Assembly (NCBI RefSeq): GCF_003253995.1
Contig: NZ_QKZL01000008.1
Coordinates: 62,001-126,000, forward strand
Length of the DNA: 64,000 nt
Direction: 5' to 3'
Origin: Palleronia aestuarii
Lineage (GTDB): Bacteria; Pseudomonadota; Alphaproteobacteria; Rhodobacterales; Rhodobacteraceae
In this document: in pieces, positions 18,763 to 28,626 of the stretch
Numbering within the stretch: position 1 is the first letter of the stretch
Layout: each line of letters starts with the position of its first letter
Program-made: the position numbers and the translations under genes
Notes under the pieces: model-generated
What the model was told of the DNA's origin: nothing
Databases searched by the model: none
Seen by the model: only the letters and a program-made list of their open reading frames with translations

Positions 18763-19836
18763 GTGAGCCCGGGCATCCTTCCGATGCAGGCGCTCCGCGG
18801 CCTCGTCGCGGAAGGCGTGATACACGCCGTACCGGAGATCGCACGAGATCAGGTTCAGCCCGCGTCGATCGACCTGCGGCTCGGGACGCGGGCCTTCCGC
18901 ATCCGTGCTTCCTTCCTGCCGGGAGAGACGCATCGGGTCGCGGAACGGCTCGACGAATTTGCGATGCACGAGATCGACCTGCGGCCGGGAGCGGTGCTCG
19001 AGAAAGGGTGCGTGTACCTCGTCCCGCTCATGGAATCGCTTCGGCTTCCAACCGGGATCCGTGCGGTCGCCAATGCCAAGAGCTCGACCGGGCGGCTCGA
19101 CCTGCTGACGCGGGTGATCACCGATGGAGGAACCGAGTTCGACCGGGTTTCCGAAGGATATGACGGCCCACTTTACGCGGAGATTTGTCCGCGATCCTTC
19201 TCGGTTCTCGTGCGACCGGGCATGCGGCTTACGCAGATCCGCTTCCGCCGTGGCCAGGCGAGGCTCGACGATGCGGCGCTGTCGCGCCTGCACGACAGCG
19301 AAGGGCTCGTCGACGGTCCCGCGGTGATCGGCGACGGCCTCGGCTTCTCCGTCGATCTCATGCCCGAGAGCGGCGATCTCGTGGGCTACCGCGCCAAGCC
19401 ACATACCGGCATCGTCGATCTCGACCTGATCGGGCATTACCCGATCGCGGATTTCTGGGAAGACGTGCGCGCGCGGGCTGGCCGGATCATCCTCGATCCG
19501 GGTGCCTTCTACATCCTCGTCAGCCGGGAAGCGGTGACGATCCCGCCCGCCTACGCCGCGGAGATGGCGCCCTATCTCGCCATGGTGGGTGAGTTCCGGG
19601 TCCATTACGCGGGGTTCTTCGATCCCGGGTTTGGCCATGACACGGCCGGCGGACGGGGCGCGCGCGGCGTGCTCGAGGTTCGCTGCCACGAGGCCCCCTT
19701 CGCGCTCGAGCACGGACAGATCGTGGGCCGCCTTGTCTACGAGCGGATGGCGGAACTACCCGAACGCCTCTACGGTCAGGAGATCGCCTCGAACTACCAG
19801 GGACAGGGGCTGAAGCTCTCGAAGCACTTCCGCTGA
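18763..19836 (+). CDS. dcd: dCTP deaminase, long alphaproteobacterial type
   Basis: 357 residues, nearly twice the E. coli Dcd (193). Deaminates dCTP to dUTP for thymidylate synthesis. The first half has QPASIDLRLG and AKSSTGRLDLLTRVI followed by GPLYAEICPRSF with the expected catalytic-type Glu. The second half repeats the dUTPase-like fold (GYRAKPHTGIVDLD, YILVSREAV). Such two-domain proteins are known in alphaproteobacteria. The GTG at 18763 gives the expected N-terminus (SPGILPMQALRGLVAEG); no good ribosome site is visible, and an ATG at 18784 is the alternative. Converges with scpB, leaving 12 bases. Confidence 0.92.
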   Translation: MSPGILPMQALRGLVAEGVIHAVPEIARDQVQPASIDLRLGTRAFRIRASFLPGETHRVAERLDEFAMHEIDLRPGAVLEKGCVYLVPLMESLRLPTGIRAVANAKSSTGRLDLLTRVITDGGTEFDRVSEGYDGPLYAEICPRSFSVLVRPGMRLTQIRFRRGQARLDDAALSRLHDSEGLVDGPAVIGDGLGFSVDLMPESGDLVGYRAKPHTGIVDLDLIGHYPIADFWEDVRARAGRIILDPGAFYILVSREAVTIPPAYAAEMAPYLAMVGEFRVHYAGFFDPGFGHDTAGGRGARGVLEVRCHEAPFALEHGQIVGRLVYERMAELPERLYGQEIASNYQGQGLKLSKHFR

Positions 19837-19848
19837 AAGCGTGCCGGA

Positions 19849-20493
19849 TCACCCGGCGTCGTCATTCCCTTCCGCATCGAACATATCGACCTGGGTATCC
19901 GTCTCTGTCGCCCCGTCCGACGGCTCCGGCAAGGTGCTCTCGAGCAGGCCCGCCTCGCGCAGATCCTTCAATCCCGGCAGATCACGGGCGGTCTCGAGCC
20001 CGAAATGGTCGAGAAACGCCTCCGTCACCATGAAGGTCACGGGACGTCCGGGCGTCTCGCGTCGGCGGCCGAAACGGATCCATTCGAGTTCGAGAAGCTG
20101 GTCGAGCGTGCCGCGGCTCACGCTCACACCCCTGATCTCCTCGATCTCCGCGCGCGTGGCGGGCTGGTGGTAGGCGATGATCGCCAGCGTCTCGATCGCC
20201 GCGCGTCCGAGTTTCCGGCTCTCGGCGATCTCGCGCCGCATGAGAAAGGCGAGGTCGGGTGCGGTCCGCATCGCCCAGGCCTCGCCAACCTTCACTAGCC
20301 GCACGCCGCGCCCCTCGTAGCGGCGGCGCAGGAGGGCAAGCGCCGTCGCCGCGTCACAGCCATGCGGCATGCGCGCGTTCATGTCCGCCACGCTGATGGG
20401 CTCCGCGGTCGCGAATAGGATCGCCTCGACCATCCGCTCCTGGGCATCGAGAGGGGGCGGATCGAAGAGCGGGCGGCTCGCATCGTCACTCAT
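19849..20493 (-). CDS. scpB: Segregation and condensation protein B
   Basis: 214 residues. ScpB dimers bind the ScpA kleisin in the SMC complex that compacts chromosomes. Tandem winged helices are visible: ERMVEAILFATAEPISVADMNARM and ETLAIIAYHQPATRAEIEEIRGVSVSRGTLDQLLELEWI, the latter the family signature. The acidic C-terminal tail is typical. The start at 20493 overlaps the scpA end by 8 bases. In many relatives tatABC follows scpB; here it does not. Confidence 0.94.
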   Translation of the reverse strand: MSDDASRPLFDPPPLDAQERMVEAILFATAEPISVADMNARMPHGCDAATALALLRRRYEGRGVRLVKVGEAWAMRTAPDLAFLMRREIAESRKLGRAAIETLAIIAYHQPATRAEIEEIRGVSVSRGTLDQLLELEWIRFGRRRETPGRPVTFMVTEAFLDHFGLETARDLPGLKDLREAGLLESTLPEPSDGATETDTQVDMFDAEGNDDAG

Positions 20494-21268
20494 CGCGGCG
20501 TGCGCGGATCTCGATCGGCGAGAAGAGCGCCCCCTGACGAATGTCGATCCGCCCCTCCTTGACGAGTTCGAGAGAGGCCGCGAAATGGCTCGCCATCGCC
20601 GAGCGGCGTCTCTCCGCATCCTCGCTCCAGCCGTCCGGCATGTAGCCCGCGAGATCCGTCCAGTCGCCGGAATAGCCGATGAGCCCCCGCATTCTGTCGA
20701 GCGCCTCCTCCATGCTCATCACCGCGTGGCGATCGAGGACGAAGGGCCGGAATTCGTCACGGGTCCGCACGCGCGCATAGGCCTGCATGAGGTCCACGAG
20801 GGTGGCCGTATAGCGGATCGAGCGGACCCGCTCCACGGTTTCGGGCAGGCCACGGGCGAAGATCTCGCGCCCCAGACGGTCGCGCGCCATCAGCTTTGCA
20901 GCGGCCTCGCGCATCGCCTCGAGCCGTTCGAGCTGGAAAGCGAGATGGGCCGCCATCTCTTCGCCGGATGGACCCTCCTCGTCCGGGTCAGGCGGCAGGA
21001 GCAGGCGGGACTTCAGGAAAGCGAGCCACGCGGCCATGACGAGATAATCGGCGGCAAGCTCGATCCTGAGGGTCCGCGCGCGTTCCACGAAGGCAAGATA
21101 TTGGCGCGCGAGCGCGAGAACGGAAATCTGACGCAGATCGACCTTCTGCGTGCGGGACAGCATCAGGAGAAGGTCGAGCGGCCCCTCGAAACCGTCCACG
21201 TCGACGATCAGCGCCTCCGCCGCCACCCGTTCGGCAACGGCGTCCGCCTCCTCCTGCGGTTCAGGCAT
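20486..21268 (-). CDS. scpA: Segregation and condensation protein A
   Basis: 260 residues, the kleisin that bridges the SMC heads. Signature VDGFEGPLDLLLMLSRTQKVDLRQISVLAL split over residues 24-53, then YLVMAAWLAFLKSRLLLP. The ATG at 21268 overlaps the nagZ end by 8 bases; a longer frame upstream is a nagZ shadow. Followed by scpB with an 8-base overlap, so the two partners are made together. Confidence 0.94.
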   Translation of the reverse strand: MPEPQEEADAVAERVAAEALIVDVDGFEGPLDLLLMLSRTQKVDLRQISVLALARQYLAFVERARTLRIELAADYLVMAAWLAFLKSRLLLPPDPDEEGPSGEEMAAHLAFQLERLEAMREAAAKLMARDRLGREIFARGLPETVERVRSIRYTATLVDLMQAYARVRTRDEFRPFVLDRHAVMSMEEALDRMRGLIGYSGDWTDLAGYMPDGWSEDAERRRSAMASHFAASLELVKEGRIDIRQGALFSPIEIRARRDE

Positions 21269-22256
21269 AGACGGGGCCGTCCATGAGCGCCGCGAGTTCC
21301 GCCTCGAGTGCGTCGAGATCGGCCGGCTCGGGCGGAGTGCGTTTGGAGAGAGCGGCCTCCGCACGACGCGTGGCCTCTGCCGTCATCGGCCCGGCCGCGG
21401 CGGCGCAGGCCTCTTTCTCCGACCTGTCCCCATGACCGGCAAGCGCGATGTCGCAACCCGCGCCGATCGCGGCCGCCGTGCGCTCCGCGAGGGTGCCGCC
21501 GAGCGCCTCCATCGACAGATCGTCGCTCATCAGAAGACCGTCGAAGCCAATCCTCTCCCGGATCAGCGTGATCAGCGCTGGATCCTGCGTGGCCGGATGT
21601 TTCCCGAACGCGCTGACCACAATATGCGCCGTCATTCCCATCGGCAGGTCTGCGAGGGCCCTGAAGGGGGCGAAATCCTCTTCCAGCGCCTCCGCCGGAG
21701 CGTCGATCACGGGCAGGTCGTAATGGCTGTCGGCCCGGCCCCGCCCGTGTCCGGGCATGTGCTTCATAACCGGCAGGATACCACCTGCGAGAAGGCCCTG
21801 CGCCGTCGCTCGCCCGAGGGCCGCCACGCGATCGGGATCGGTGCCGTAGCAACGGTTCCTCAGGAACGGATGGGTCTCTTCCCGCGCCACGTCCGCGGTC
21901 GGGATACAATTGACGTCGATCCCGACCTCATGAAGTTCGGCCGCGATGAGCCGTGCCCGGATCCATATCGCGCGTTCCGGATCGGAAGATTTCGCCACGT
22001 GATCGAGCGGCGGTTGCCATGCCCTCCAATGCGGCGCGGCAAGCCGTTGCACGCGCCCGCCCTCCTGATCGACGAGGATCGGTACGTCGCGGCCCAGGGC
22101 GTCGCGCAGGTCGCCCGTCAGGCGGCGTAAGCGGTCGGGCGTGGAGATGTTCCGCGCGAAGAGGATGATGCCGAAGGGATCGATCCCGGCGAGAAAGGCC
22201 GCCTCGTCGGGGGAGAGGTCGACCCCCTCGCACCCGAGGATCGCGGCCTGCGTCAC
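21261..22256 (-). CDS. nagZ: Beta-N-acetylhexosaminidase
   Basis: 331-residue GH3 enzyme releasing N-acetylglucosamine from muropeptides in the cytoplasm during peptidoglycan recycling. Motifs: ILVDQEGGRVQRL, VMKHMPGHGRGRADSHYDLP (His general acid loop), and LLMSDDLSMEALGG with the nucleophile Asp. The GTG at 22256 overlaps the SPOR gene's TGA (GTGA) and gives the natural N-terminus VTQAAILGCEG. Linked through 8-base overlap to scpA. Confidence 0.94.
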   Translation of the reverse strand: MTQAAILGCEGVDLSPDEAAFLAGIDPFGIILFARNISTPDRLRRLTGDLRDALGRDVPILVDQEGGRVQRLAAPHWRAWQPPLDHVAKSSDPERAIWIRARLIAAELHEVGIDVNCIPTADVAREETHPFLRNRCYGTDPDRVAALGRATAQGLLAGGILPVMKHMPGHGRGRADSHYDLPVIDAPAEALEEDFAPFRALADLPMGMTAHIVVSAFGKHPATQDPALITLIRERIGFDGLLMSDDLSMEALGGTLAERTAAAIGAGCDIALAGHGDRSEKEACAAAAGPMTAEATRRAEAALSKRTPPEPADLDALEAELAALMDGPVYA

Positions 22257-23221
22257 CGAAATTCGACCGGGATGCATTCCGCGTTGCCGGCCGCGAGGGC
22301 GGAGCAGAAGCGCCGGGCCTCCGCGAGATCGGCAAATCCTTCCGCGCGCAGGCGATAGAAGGTCCGACCGCCGGTCGTGACTTCCTGCACGACACGACGC
22401 TTGCCGCCGAAATATTCGGCGAAGCTCTCGCCGATCCGGTTCCATTCCGCGCGTGCCATCCGCGCGTCGGGATAGGCGCCAAGCTGGGCAAGCCGCGTCC
22501 CGGGCGCGATCGAGGCAGCCGCGATCTCGGGCGCCTCGGACGGATCGACGCGGGGCTGAGCGATGGACGGTGACGGCACCGACGCCTGTTGGGAACCCGG
22601 GCGGGGCTCCGGGCGCGGCGAAATCGCACCGCCGAGGGAGGCGTTTGTGACGACGGCCTCCGGTTCAAACGCACCGGCGAGCGCTTCGGCCACGGCCATA
22701 TCGGTCGGGGACGCGTCGCCGGGCGTATCGTCGATGATGATCCCGGATTCGGCGACAGTCTCGGCCTCCGGCAACGTCTCCGTTCGGTCAGTTGCAGAAT
22801 CGGACAGAGCCGCGGTTTCCGCACGCGCAATCTCCGCGACAGCCTCGGCCTCGCGCGCCATCTCGGCACGCAGATCGGCTGCGGGGCGATCCTCGGAGGC
22901 GAGATCGACGGGCGGCGGCGCGAGCGTCACGGTATCCGCGGGACCGGTCGCCCCGCCTTCCGCCGCGATCTCGTTGACCGCAAGCCCCTGATGCGGCGTG
23001 TTCATTCCACCCGGCTCTTCGGGAGCGATGCGGAACGCGCCTTCCATCGCCTGGATGACCGGCACGCCCGTCACGTCGCGCACGAGCAAATTGTAGCCCC
23101 AGGTGCCGAGCCCCGCGATCAGCGCTACGGAAACGAGCGCCCCCGAGACATTCGCGAGTCTCTGAAATGCCAAGCCATGCCCGACCGGATAGCCGTTCAG
23201 TCCAATCTCGTGATGTGTCAT
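22253..23221 (-). CDS. SPOR-domain membrane protein
   Basis: 322 residues. Cytoplasmic N-terminus, one membrane segment (about residues 28-48, ANVSGALVSVALIAGLGTWG), a long disordered periplasmic linker rich in Ala/Glu/Pro, and a C-terminal SPOR domain (about 245-322, LAQLGAYPDARMARAEWNRI to the end) that in known cases binds amidase-processed septal peptidoglycan. Probably acts at division. ATG at 23221 with AGGCAGG upstream. Between argS and nagZ, a conserved place in Rhodobacterales. Confidence 0.9.
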   Translation of the reverse strand: MTHHEIGLNGYPVGHGLAFQRLANVSGALVSVALIAGLGTWGYNLLVRDVTGVPVIQAMEGAFRIAPEEPGGMNTPHQGLAVNEIAAEGGATGPADTVTLAPPPVDLASEDRPAADLRAEMAREAEAVAEIARAETAALSDSATDRTETLPEAETVAESGIIIDDTPGDASPTDMAVAEALAGAFEPEAVVTNASLGGAISPRPEPRPGSQQASVPSPSIAQPRVDPSEAPEIAAASIAPGTRLAQLGAYPDARMARAEWNRIGESFAEYFGGKRRVVQEVTTGGRTFYRLRAEGFADLAEARRFCSALAAGNAECIPVEFR

Positions 23222-23313
23222 GCCTGCCTCTTTGTGCGGAGGGCATCCTGTATCGCCCGCCACGTCACTGCCACTCGCCTCGTTCCAGGTACCGCCGCGT
23301 CGCCGTTTTAAGA

Positions 23314-25032
23314 TCAGCGCATTTCTTCGGCAGGTACCACGCCTAAGATACCAAGCCCGGCGGAAATCACAATCGCAACAGCCATCGGCAGCGCAATTTT
23401 GCCCGCTGTCGCTTGCCGGTCACTGTCTTGCACGAAGCGCAGCGAAGGATCGTCGTTCCCGCGGTTCCAGAGGGCGTGGAACGCGCTCGCGAGATCGTAG
23501 AGGTAGAACGCGATCCGGTGCGGTTCGTGCCCGCGTGCCGCGATCTCCACCAGGCGTGGCCATTCGGCGAGCTTGCGAGCAACCTCGATCTCCGCGGGAT
23601 CGGAGAGGATGGCCGGACCCGCCGCGATCCCCTCCGCCTCGGCCTTACGCAGGACGGAGCGGCAGCGGGCATGGGCGTACTGAACATAAAAGACAGGGTT
23701 GTCCTTTGACTGCTCGACCGCCTTGGCGAAATCGAAATCGAGCGGGGCGTCGTTCTTCCGCGTGAGCATCGTGAAGCGCGTGACGTCCGGGCCGACCTCG
23801 TCGACCACGTCGCGCAGCGTGACAAAGGTGCCGGCGCGCTTCGACATCTTGTAGGGCTCGCCGTTCTTGAAGAGCTTGACGAGCTGCACGAGCTTGATGT
23901 CGAGGGGCACCTGCCCGTCCGACAGCGCGCTCACCGCGGCCTTCATACGCTTGACGTAGCCGCCGTGATCGGCGCCGAAGACGTCTATGAGCGCGTCGTA
24001 GCCGCGGTCGATCTTGTCGTAGTGATAGGCGATGTCAGGGGCGAAATAAGTCCAGCCGCCGTCGGATTTCTTCACCGGGCGGTCCACGTCGTCACCATGC
24101 GCGGTGGAGCGGAAGAGCGTCTGCTCGCGCGCCTCCCAATCCTCCGGCAGCTTGCCCTTGGGCGGCTCGAGCGTGCCCTGGTAGATCAAGCCCTTGCCGT
24201 CGAGATCGTCGAGCGCGGCCTCGATCCGGCCGGTCCCGTAGAGCGACTTTTCCGAATAGAACCGGTCCATCCGTACGCCGAGCGCGAGGAGGTCCTCGCG
24301 GATCATCCGCATCATCTCCTCCGTCGCGAAGGAGCGGACCTCGTCGAGCCAGACCTGTTCGCCCGTATCCACGAAGGCGTCGCCGTGCAGGTCCTTGAGC
24401 CGCTCTCCGACCGCGATCAGATAATCGCCGGGATACGTCCCGTCGGGGAAGGCGACCTTCTGCCCGTGCGCCTCGAGATAGCGCAGGTACACCGAGCGGG
24501 CGAGCACGTCGACCTGCGCGCCGCCGTCGTTGATGTAATACTCGCGCGTCACGTCCCAGCCCGCATAGGCGAGAAGCGAGGCCAGGGCATCGCCGAACAC
24601 CGCGCCCCGCGTATGGCCGACATGAAGCGGACCGGTCGGGTTGGCGGAGACGTATTCGACGTTGACCCGCCGCCCCTGCCCCATTCCGGAACGTCCGTAG
24701 TCGGGATCCGAAAGGATGGTGGCGATCGTTTCCTGCCAGACCGACGGGGCAAGGCGGAGGTTCAGGAAACCCGGTCCCGCCACATCCGCGGCGACGATGT
24801 CGTCCCGCGCGGCGAGGCGCCCGGCGAGCGCATCGGCGATGTCGCGCGGCTTCATCCCGGCGGGCTTGGCGAGGACCATCGCGGCGTTCGTCGCCATGTC
24901 GCCATGGGCGGGATCGCGCGGGGGCTCCACGGTCACCGCGTCCGTCGCCAGTCCACCGGGGAGGATACCGTCCGCGGACATCGCGTCGAGGCTCGCGATC
25001 ACGTCGTCGCGCATCCTGGCAAAAAGGTTCAT
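23314..25032 (-). CDS. argS: Arginyl-tRNA synthetase
   Basis: 572 residues, class I. Catalytic motifs: HVGH (residues 137-140, within [14 protein letters not shown]) and KMSKR (from residue 395, [16 protein letters not shown]). The C-terminal DALR anticodon-binding domain holds [15 protein letters not shown] and [16 protein letters not shown]. The ATG at 25032 has GGATGG upstream and gives [10 protein letters not shown]; an ATG at 25041 is the alternative. First gene of the argS-SPOR-nagZ-scpA-scpB run. Confidence 0.96.
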   Translation of the reverse strand: MNLFARMRDDVIASLDAMSADGILPGGLATDAVTVEPPRDPAHGDMATNAAMVLAKPAGMKPRDIADALAGRLAARDDIVAADVAGPGFLNLRLAPSVWQETIATILSDPDYGRSGMGQGRRVNVEYVSANPTGPLHVGHTRGAVFGDALASLLAYAGWDVTREYYINDGGAQVDVLARSVYLRYLEAHGQKVAFPDGTYPGDYLIAVGERLKDLHGDAFVDTGEQVWLDEVRSFATEEMMRMIREDLLALGVRMDRFYSEKSLYGTGRIEAALDDLDGKGLIYQGTLEPPKGKLPEDWEAREQTLFRSTAHGDDVDRPVKKSDGGWTYFAPDIAYHYDKIDRGYDALIDVFGADHGGYVKRMKAAVSALSDGQVPLDIKLVQLVKLFKNGEPYKMSKRAGTFVTLRDVVDEVGPDVTRFTMLTRKNDAPLDFDFAKAVEQSKDNPVFYVQYAHARCRSVLRKAEAEGIAAGPAILSDPAEIEVARKLAEWPRLVEIAARGHEPHRIAFYLYDLASAFHALWNRGNDDPSLRFVQDSDRQATAGKIALPMAVAIVISAGLGILGVVPAEEMR

Positions 25033-25105
25033 GATGGCCATCCAATCAGGGTCGCGGGCGTCATAACATGCCGCCCTGCCGCGTCAACGACGCGCGCCGC
25101 GGGTC

Positions 25106-26932
25106 TCAGGCGGCTTCCGACCGGTCCGCCTCGCCGGGCGGCAGCATGGAGAGCAGCTTGACGCCGGGCGCGGGGGTCACGTCATCGTCCTCGCTGATGA
25201 AGAAGATCTCGCCTTCGGTGTCGATCCAGGCGAGCAGCTTCGCCTCCGGGCGCTCCGCACGCCATTCCTCGATCCCGTACTCCTCGGACAGGCCGGTCAG
25301 GCGGAAGGTCCAGTCCTCCCACATCAGACGGTTGAGCTCGTTGTAGGTCGCCTCGTCCGCGAACTTCCTCCCGCCCAGCGTTGAGGGCAGCGCGTGGCGC
25401 GCATAGGCCGCCTTCTCGCGCGTGACCTGGTAAACGTTCTCGCGGCCGAAGCTCGGCCCCAGATCGGTGGCGACGAGCGTGTTGTAGGCGTCGTTGTCGG
25501 TCGCCGCGACCACGGTCTTGTAGCCCGCGAGCTCGATGCGCATCTCCGCCGCCTCGCTCAGGATGTCGCCGAAGAAGGTATCGATCCCCGCTTCCCGTGC
25601 CCGGCGCAGGTGGCCGCGGTTGGGATCGGTCACGAGCACGGGCACGTCCGCCTTCCGCAAGGCTTCCGCGAGGCCCGTGGTCCAGTAGGAGCCACCGACA
25701 AGGATCACGCCCGGCGTTTCCGACGCAGTGAGGCCCAGCAGCCGCGCCACGGGTTTGAGCGTGAAGCCGTGGACGACGACGGACGCCGCGACCAGGATGA
25801 AGGCCAGGGGACCGATGATGGCCCCGTCGTCGATCCCCAGGGAAACGAGCCGCTCCCCGAAAAGGCCCGCTACCGCCACGAGAACGACGCCCCGCGGCCC
25901 GGTCGTGGCGACGAGGATCTTCTCCTTCATCGGCAGCTTGGTGAAGGCGAGCGCGACGAAGACGGTGACCGGACGGGCAACTGAGAGAACGACGAGGACG
26001 AAGACCGCCGCGCGCCAGTCGAGCTGCGCGAGCGCGCCGAAATCGAGGCTCGCGGCGAGCAGGATGAAGACACCCGAGACAAGGAGGATCGTGGCGTGCT
26101 CCTTGAACCGGCGCAACTCCTCGTAGGAGGCGAGATTCGCGTTGGCGATGACGACCCCCATCAGGGTGACGGCAACGAGGCCGGATTCGTGCAAGACCGC
26201 GTTCGAAAGCGCAAAGACCGCGAGGAGAACCACGAAAAGGACCGGGACCTTCATGTATTCCGGCACCTTGGCGCGGCGGAAGGCCCAGCAGAGTCCGTAA
26301 CCGGCAGCCGCGCCCACAGCGACGGAGAAGGCGATGCCGAAGGCGAGCGACCAGACGGCCTCCCCGACCCGCTCCGCCGTGCGCATCACGAGCACGACCT
26401 CGAAGGCCAGCACGGCCGCGATGGCGCCGACGGGGTCGTTGAGGATCGCCTCCCATTGGAGAAGCGCCGCGGGCCTGCGGCTTAGCCGGGCGGATCGCAG
26501 CAGCGGCGCGATGACCGTAGGGCCGGTCACGATCATGATCCCGCCGAACACCGCCGCCGATTCCCAGCTCGTCCCCGCGCCATAGCGCAGCGCCAGCGTG
26601 CTGAGCAGCCAGCCGAGCGGCGCGCCGATGAAGACCAGTCGCTTGACCCCCTCGGCCGCGTCGCGCAGCGTATGGAAATTGAGCGTCAGACCGCCCTCGA
26701 AGAGGATGATCGCGACCGCGATCGCGACGAGCGAGGAATAGAGCGGACCGATATCGCGCGCCGGATCGAAGACCCCCAGGACCGGGCCCGCGATCACGCC
26801 GGCGGCGAGCATCAGGACGATGGCCGGCATCCGGAGTGCCCAGGCCAGCCACTGGCTTCCCACCCCGAGCGCGCCCACGATCGCGATTGCCGCGACGGGA
26901 GAAAGCGCGCCTTCCACGGTTTCGACGGCCAT
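25106..26932 (-). CDS. CPA1-type sodium/proton antiporter with TrkA-N domain
   Basis: 608 residues. About 12 membrane helices (residues 10-400), with the antiporter core FEGGLTLNF, LNDPVGAIAAVLAFEVV (the ND ion-binding pair) and TGPRGVVLVAVAGLF. A cytoplasmic Rossmann domain follows (about 410-530: GVILVGGSYWTTGLAEAL, VLVTDPNRGHLRRA, TVVAATDNDAYN), a TrkA-N/RCK regulator that normally binds a nucleotide, then a C-terminal tail. The ATG at 26932 has AAGGAAG 5 bases upstream and is clearly better than upstream ATGs. Likely role in Na+/K+ and pH homeostasis. It separates argS from dgt. Confidence 0.9.
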   Translation of the reverse strand: MAVETVEGALSPVAAIAIVGALGVGSQWLAWALRMPAIVLMLAAGVIAGPVLGVFDPARDIGPLYSSLVAIAVAIILFEGGLTLNFHTLRDAAEGVKRLVFIGAPLGWLLSTLALRYGAGTSWESAAVFGGIMIVTGPTVIAPLLRSARLSRRPAALLQWEAILNDPVGAIAAVLAFEVVLVMRTAERVGEAVWSLAFGIAFSVAVGAAAGYGLCWAFRRAKVPEYMKVPVLFVVLLAVFALSNAVLHESGLVAVTLMGVVIANANLASYEELRRFKEHATILLVSGVFILLAASLDFGALAQLDWRAAVFVLVVLSVARPVTVFVALAFTKLPMKEKILVATTGPRGVVLVAVAGLFGERLVSLGIDDGAIIGPLAFILVAASVVVHGFTLKPVARLLGLTASETPGVILVGGSYWTTGLAEALRKADVPVLVTDPNRGHLRRAREAGIDTFFGDILSEAAEMRIELAGYKTVVAATDNDAYNTLVATDLGPSFGRENVYQVTREKAAYARHALPSTLGGRKFADEATYNELNRLMWEDWTFRLTGLSEEYGIEEWRAERPEAKLLAWIDTEGEIFFISEDDDVTPAPGVKLLSMLPPGEADRSEAA

Positions 26933-27062
26933 CCGGTCTTCCTTCATTTTTGGCGCTGCAGCATCGCCAATCCACGTCAACGGCGCAAGCCTGCTATGCC
27001 TTGCAGCGTTCCCCGGCGTTCGCTAGCCCTCGACCGGTGGCTGCAAGGATGAGGCGAGCGCG

Positions 27063-28619
27063 ATGGATGACAAGGGCTTCGTCTGGTGGAAGCGGGGGAT
27101 CGTCTACCAGATCTATCCCAGATCGTTTCAGGACACGACCGGCAACGGCATCGGCGACCTGAACGGGATCCGCAAACGACTGGGCCATGTCGCCGATCTC
27201 GGGGTCGACGCGATCTGGATCTCGCCCATCTATCCGTCGCCGATGAAGGACGCGGGCTACGATATCAGCGATTACACGGGCATCGAACCGATCTTCGGAA
27301 CGCTCGCTGATTTCGAGACGCTGGTTCAGGCGGTCCACGATCACGGGCTCAAGCTGCTTCTCGACTTCGTGCCCTCGCATTCGTCGGACCGGCATCCCTG
27401 GTTCCAGGCTGCGCGGTCTTCCCGCGACGATCCGAAGCGGGACTGGTACATCTGGCGCGACCCGCGCGCGGACGGCCGGCCGCCCAACAACTGGCTCAGC
27501 GAGTTCGGAGGTCCGGCCTGGACGCTCAACGAGGCGACGGGGCAGTATTACCTCCACATCTATGCGCGCGGGCAGCCGGCGCTGAACTGGCGCAATCCGG
27601 AGGTCCGGGCTGCGATGTACGATGCGATGCGCATCTGGTTCGAACGCGGCGTCGACGGGTTCCGCGTCGATGCGGCCGAACACCTGACGCCCGACGACCA
27701 GCTCCGCGACAATCCGCCTCGCAAGGACTGGAAGTTCGAGGACGGGCCGGCGCAGTCGCTTCATCGCACCTATTCGTCCCACCAACCCGAAGGTCTGAAG
27801 ATCGTGCGGGAGATGCGCGCCGTGGCCGAGGAATACGGCGGCCGTCTCCTCATCGGGGAGGCTTACGGAGAGCTCGACGAGGTGATGATGTATTACGGCA
27901 CGGCCCTCGACGGGTTTCAACTGCCGTTCAACTTCAAACTGATCGAGGCACCCTGGGATCCGAGCGCGATCGCCGATTACATCGACATCTACGAAGCGGC
28001 GCTACCGGAAGGGGCCTGGCCCAACTGGGTCCTCGGCAATCACGACCGCAACCGTATCGCCACCCGCGTCGGCGCGGCGCAGGCCCGCGTGGCCGCAATG
28101 CTCCTTCTCACGTTGCGCGGCACGCCCACGATCTTCCAGGGCGACGAGCTCGGCATGGTGAACGAGATGATACCCGAAGACATGCTCCAGGACCCCTGGG
28201 CAATCAACAATCCCGGAACCGGGCTCGGCCGCGATCCGGTCCGCGTGCCCATCCCCTGGGACGACGGTCCCGGGACGGGCTTCACCACCGGCACGCCCTG
28301 GCTTCCCCTGTCCTCCACGACGCCGGTGACCGTTCAGGCGAACGATCCGGGATCGATGCTGACGTTCCAGCGCGGGCTCATCGCGATGCGGCGTTCGGAG
28401 CCCGCCCTGACCATCGGCGGCTATACGCGGCTGCATGCGGATGCGGGCGTCCTCGCCTATGCCCGGCGCCACGGCGACCGAACGATCAACGTGGCACTCA
28501 ATTTTACCGATCGACCGCAACCCCTGCCCTGCAACGGCACACCGCTCGTCTCGACGCATGGGGATTTCGCGGCCGATGGCGAATTGCGGCCCGACGAGGG
28601 GCTGATCCTCGGCGCCTGA
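27063..28619 (+). CDS. Alpha-glucosidase, glycoside hydrolase family 13
   Basis: 518 residues of the oligo-1,6-glucosidase/alpha-glucosidase group (WWKRGIVYQIYPRSF start). Predicted nucleophile Asp203 (GFRVDAAEH), acid/base Glu266 (LIGEAYG) and transition-state Asp328 (LGNHDRNR). No signal peptide, so it acts on imported oligosaccharides. No transporter, regulator or other sugar gene adjoins it, which is unusual for this family (often in an aglEFG operon). Converges on dgt with a 7-base gap and is the only rightward gene between two leftward operons. Confidence 0.93.
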   Translation: MDDKGFVWWKRGIVYQIYPRSFQDTTGNGIGDLNGIRKRLGHVADLGVDAIWISPIYPSPMKDAGYDISDYTGIEPIFGTLADFETLVQAVHDHGLKLLLDFVPSHSSDRHPWFQAARSSRDDPKRDWYIWRDPRADGRPPNNWLSEFGGPAWTLNEATGQYYLHIYARGQPALNWRNPEVRAAMYDAMRIWFERGVDGFRVDAAEHLTPDDQLRDNPPRKDWKFEDGPAQSLHRTYSSHQPEGLKIVREMRAVAEEYGGRLLIGEAYGELDEVMMYYGTALDGFQLPFNFKLIEAPWDPSAIADYIDIYEAALPEGAWPNWVLGNHDRNRIATRVGAAQARVAAMLLLTLRGTPTIFQGDELGMVNEMIPEDMLQDPWAINNPGTGLGRDPVRVPIPWDDGPGTGFTTGTPWLPLSSTTPVTVQANDPGSMLTFQRGLIAMRRSEPALTIGGYTRLHADAGVLAYARRHGDRTINVALNFTDRPQPLPCNGTPLVSTHGDFAADGELRPDEGLILGA

Positions 28620-28626
28620 CGCGCAC

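Noticed and set aside
18643-18800. Genomic-island insertion at tRNA-Pro
   Set aside because: No integrase, no repeat of the tRNA 3' end, and the following gene is housekeeping dcd.
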